NCBI RefSeq assembly: GCF_001297015.1
Contig: NZ_LIGE01000035.1
Coordinates: 37,753 to 101,752, forward strand
DNA: 64,000 nt
Direction: 5' to 3'
DNA from: Pseudomonas sp. RIT-PI-r
Lineage (GTDB): Bacteria; Pseudomonadota; Gammaproteobacteria; Pseudomonadales; Pseudomonadaceae
The notes under the pieces were generated by a model. It did not search any database. It was given only the letters and a program-made list of their open reading frames with translations, and was not told the DNA's origin. Within the stretch, counting starts at the first letter, position 1; every line of letters starts with the position of its first letter. Shown in pieces: positions 61,413-64,000 of the stretch. The position numbers were made by a program, and so were the translations under genes.

Positions 61413-62837
61413 TCAGGCCATCTGCGCGGCAGCGACGACGTCAGCAGGCTGCGAGGCCCGCACGGTGCGCCAGGTGTTGTAAGCCATCAGGAACATGCCG
61501 CTGAGGAAGATCGCCCCACCAATCAGCCGCACGACGAAGCCTGGGTGGCTGGCCACCAGGGTTTCGACGAAGGAGTAGGTCAGCGTGCCGTCCTCGTTCA
61601 CCGCGCGCCACATCAGGCCTTGGGCGATGCCGTTGACCCACATCGAGGCGATGTAGAGCACGGTGCCGATGGTTGCGAGCCAGAAGTGCGCGTTGATCAA
61701 ACCGACGCTGTGCATCTGCGCCTTGCCGAAGATTTTCGGGATCATGTGGTACAGCGCGCCGATGGAAATCATCGCCACCCAGCCGAGGGCGCCGGCGTGT
61801 ACGTGGCCGATGGTCCAGTCGGTGTAGTGGGAGAGGGCGTTGACGGTCTTGATCGCCATCATCGGACCTTCGAAGGTCGACATGCCGTAGAACGCCAGCG
61901 AGACCACGAGGAAGCGCAGGATCGGGTCGCTGCGCAACTTATGCCAGGCGCCTGAGAGGGTCATCATGCCGTTGATCATGCCGCCCCAGCTCGGTGCCAG
62001 CAGAATCAGCGACATCACCATGCCCAGCGACTGTGCCCAGTCCGGCAGCGCGGTGTAGTGCAAGTGGTGCGGGCCGGCCCAGATGTACAGGGTGATCAAG
62101 GCCCAGAAGTGCACGATCGACAGGCGATACGAATACACCGGACGTTCGGCCTGTTTCGGCACGAAGTAGTACATCATCCCGAGGAAACCGGCGGTGAGGA
62201 AAAAACCTACGGCGTTGTGGCCGTACCACCATTGCACCATCGCGTCGGTTGCACCGGCGTACACCGAGTAGGACTTGGTGAAACTCACTGGCAACTCAAG
62301 GTTGTTGACGATGTGCAGAATCGCCACGGTGATGATGAACGCGCCGAAGAACCAGTTGCCCACATAGATATGCTTGGTCTTGCGCTGCATGATCGTGCCG
62401 AAGAACACGACGGCGTAGGCGACCCAGACGATGGTGATCAGGATGTCGATCGGCCATTCCAGCTCGGCGTATTCCTTGGAGCTGGTGTAACCCAGTGGCA
62501 GGCTGATCGCCGCCAATAGAATCACCAGTTGCCAGCCCCAGAAGCAGAACGCGGCGATTTTTGGCGCAAACAATTGGGTCTGGCAGGTGCGTTGCACCGA
62601 GTAGAACGAACTGGCGAACAGCGCACAGCCACCGAACGCGAAGATCACCGCGTTGGTGTGCAGCGGGCGCAGACGGCCGAAACTGGTCCAGGGCAAATTG
62701 AAGTTGAGTTCGGGCCAGACCAATTGGGCCGCGAGAAAAACCCCGAGCCCCATGCCGACGATGCCCCACACCACCGTCATAATGGCGAATTGGCGGACCA
62801 CCTTGTAGTTGTAGGCGGTACTGATAAAAGTGTTCAT
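61413..62837 (-). CDS. ccoN: cbb3-type cytochrome c oxidase subunit I (copy 2)
   Basis: The 474-aa catalytic subunit has the same histidine motifs as copy 1. ATG 62837 (MNTFISTAYNYKVVRQ) was chosen over an upstream in-frame start at 62882. It is the first gene of ccoNOQP-2. A consensus Anr box is centred 127 bases upstream, inside the start of the divergent hydrolase gene. In P. aeruginosa the cbb3-2 operon is known to be Anr-induced at low oxygen. Confidence 0.96.
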   Translation of the reverse strand: MNTFISTAYNYKVVRQFAIMTVVWGIVGMGLGVFLAAQLVWPELNFNLPWTSFGRLRPLHTNAVIFAFGGCALFASSFYSVQRTCQTQLFAPKIAAFCFWGWQLVILLAAISLPLGYTSSKEYAELEWPIDILITIVWVAYAVVFFGTIMQRKTKHIYVGNWFFGAFIITVAILHIVNNLELPVSFTKSYSVYAGATDAMVQWWYGHNAVGFFLTAGFLGMMYYFVPKQAERPVYSYRLSIVHFWALITLYIWAGPHHLHYTALPDWAQSLGMVMSLILLAPSWGGMINGMMTLSGAWHKLRSDPILRFLVVSLAFYGMSTFEGPMMAIKTVNALSHYTDWTIGHVHAGALGWVAMISIGALYHMIPKIFGKAQMHSVGLINAHFWLATIGTVLYIASMWVNGIAQGLMWRAVNEDGTLTYSFVETLVASHPGFVVRLIGGAIFLSGMFLMAYNTWRTVRASQPADVVAAAQMA

Positions 62838-62932
62838 GGTTCCCCATCCACGGTTCAGCCGAAGTGAGCGCGCGCAAAACACGCGGCGAATCCTTCGTCT
62901 GGAGTTATAGGCAGACTAAAAGCGAGGCAAGC

Positions 62933-63613
62933 ATGGACAAACAGCACAAGGCCAGTATTGACGGGGATCAATGGGCGCAGTGTGTGCGGGATCGTGGGTG
63001 GCTTTGGGATGCTGCCAGTGGTGAGGCTGCGGCGACGTTGATCCTGGCCCACGGTGCCGGGGCGCCGATGGACAGTGACTGGATGAATGATATGGCTGCG
63101 CGCCTTGCCGGGCTTGGGGTGAATGTGTTGCGGTTTGAATTTGCGTATATGGCGCAGCGGCGGGTGGATGGGGTGAAGCGGCCGCCGAATCCTGCTGCGA
63201 AACTGCAGGAATGTTGGCGTGAGGTGTATGCCGAGGTGCGGCGTCATGTCACTGGGGTTTTGGCCGTGGGCGGGAAGTCTATGGGTGGGCGGATGGCGAG
63301 TCTTTTGGCTGACGAATTGGGTGCGGATGCGTTGGTGTGTCTGGGGTATCCGTTTTATGCGGTGGGGAAGCCGGAGAAGCCTCGGGTTGAGCATTTGGCT
63401 TCTTTGCAGACTCGGACGTTGATTGTGCAGGGGGAGCGGGATGCGCTTGGCAATCGGGAGGCGGTTGAGGCTTACACCTTGTCACCGAGTATTGAGGTGG
63501 CGTGGTTAGCTGCCGGCGATCATGACCTCAAGCCATTGAAGGTTTCCGGGTTTACCCAAGAACAGCATTTGGCCAGCGCCGCGCAGAAAGTAGCCGAGTT
63601 TCTCAGCAACTGA
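62933..63613 (+). CDS. Alpha/beta hydrolase (KANL3/Tex30-like family)
   Basis: The 226-aa product has an alpha/beta hydrolase fold: LAHGAGAPMDSDWM, the nucleophile elbow GGKSMGGRMAS, VQGERDALG (acid) and AAGDHDLKP (histidine). No signal peptide. ATG 62933 has GAGG 7 bases upstream; the frame begins at 62864 but that part overlaps the ccoN2 promoter area. Substrate unknown. It is divergent from ccoN2 (95 bases apart), and the ccoN2 Anr box falls within its first codons. Confidence 0.87.
   Translation: MDKQHKASIDGDQWAQCVRDRGWLWDAASGEAAATLILAHGAGAPMDSDWMNDMAARLAGLGVNVLRFEFAYMAQRRVDGVKRPPNPAAKLQECWREVYAEVRRHVTGVLAVGGKSMGGRMASLLADELGADALVCLGYPFYAVGKPEKPRVEHLASLQTRTLIVQGERDALGNREAVEAYTLSPSIEVAWLAAGDHDLKPLKVSGFTQEQHLASAAQKVAEFLSN
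62958..62971 (-). promoter_or_regulatory. Anr box before ccoN2, inside the hydrolase gene
   Basis: The minus strand reads TTGATCCCCGTCAA, which fits TTGAT-N4-RTCAA fully. If at -41.5, transcription would start about 86 bases before the ccoN2 ATG. The site covers codons 9-13 of the hydrolase, so Anr binding could also affect that gene. Confidence 0.75.
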
Positions 63614-63619
63614 CCGAGC

Positions 63620-64000
63620 CGGGCTGAGATTTTGAACTGCACGAAGATCTGCTCCCTTTCCCCCTCGCCCCCTTGGGGGCGGTCCGACGTTTCGGGAGGG
63701 CTGGGGTGAGGGGGATGGATCTTGGATGCGCTGCTGTCTTTCGTTTTGGGTACATATCCTTTCCTGCGGTAACGGCCACTCAGGGTTCCGCCCTTACGGC
63801 GGGTCACCTTTTCCCAACGCCGAAAAGGTAACCCAAAAGGCTTGCTCCTACGTACGGCCCGCTCGCTGGGGCCCCGGGGCCCCTCGCTCCGGGATCGATC
63901 CGGGCGCAGCGCCTACGGTTTGCTTCGCTGCACCTCCTCTCGCTCTGGTTGGGCGCGCCACACGGTCGCTGCGCCCCCACCCCCGGGCCCAGCCCTCCCC
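63620..64000. repeat. Repeat-rich intergenic end of window
   Basis: No gene is supported. At 63650-63712 is a diverged relative of the CCCTCACCC/GAGGGGG repeat (inverted ends CCCTTTCCCCCTCGCCCCC and GGCTGGGGTGAGGGG). From about 63760 is a GC-rich stretch with GGCGGGTCACCTTTTCCCAA, CGCCGAAAAGGTAACCC and GGGGCCCCGGGGCCCC. I recall such DNA as recurring between Pseudomonas genes and giving rise to false gene calls. It is cut by the window edge. Confidence 0.55.

Noticed and set aside
63520..63807. 95-codon frame on the minus strand at the window end
   Set aside because: It overlaps the hydrolase gene and the repeat-rich spacer; composition and lack of ribosome site suggest a false frame produced by repeat DNA.

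Overview
The window is a piece of a Pseudomonas chromosome, most likely from the P. fluorescens group. Three kinds of evidence point there: high GC content, gene order that (from memory) matches the P. aeruginosa PA1521-PA1557 and PA1779-PA1786 neighbourhoods, and many short REP-type inverted-repeat doublets of the kind common in P. fluorescens genomes. I saw no phage, insertion sequence, CRISPR array or tRNA gene. Most of the window is core genome. The accessory-looking parts are a toxin-antitoxin pair with a secreted phosphoesterase (about 53.5-55.9 kb), the interspersed repeats, and the repeat-rich last 400 bases.

Region 1 (1-9.65 kb, all minus strand) is an assimilatory nitrate locus. In transcription order it holds nasS-nasT (nitrate sensor and ANTAR antiterminator), a nitrate transporter plus a fused PP2C-phosphatase/Ser-Thr kinase, then nirB-nirD-nitrate reductase (cut by the window edge). 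The transporter and nirB each have a sigma54-like -24/-12 promoter, then a leader with ANTAR-type hexaloop hairpins, then an intrinsic terminator. This layout fits NasT-controlled antitermination. The nirB leader carries one more A1/G4 hexaloop hairpin than the other leader.

Region 2 (9.8-21.4 kb) holds pyrD, rmf, rlmKL, a CHASE-PAS-PAS-GGDEF diguanylate cyclase, dacB, yggL, a BenE-family transporter and a GntR regulator. Region 3 (21.6-28.7 kb) is a purine catabolism block (guaD, xdhC, xdhB, xdhA) with a divergent GntR gene. Two TGAC-N6-GTCA palindromes one 23-bp step apart sit in that divergent region.

Region 4 (28.7-45.7 kb) is housekeeping: smc, zipA, ligA, a zinc-binding metallopeptidase, the 4.5S SRP RNA, an orphan substrate-binding protein, dnaX, ybaB, an MDR oxidoreductase, recR, an acyl-CoA dehydrogenase, apt and the oxygen-sensing regulator anr.

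Region 5 (45.8-62.9 kb) is the low-oxygen respiration supercluster: an unknown gene, hemN, a DsbD_2-like membrane protein, ccoS, ccoI, ccoH, ccoG, the accessory insert, then two complete tandem cbb3 oxidase operons (ccoNOQP-1 and ccoNOQP-2). Anr-box matches lie before hemN (perfect), before ccoN2 (consensus, inside the neighbouring hydrolase gene), and, one mismatch each, before ccoN1 and ccoG. Anr made at 45 kb probably coordinates heme synthesis and oxidase expression. The window ends with an alpha/beta hydrolase and a repeat-rich stretch.
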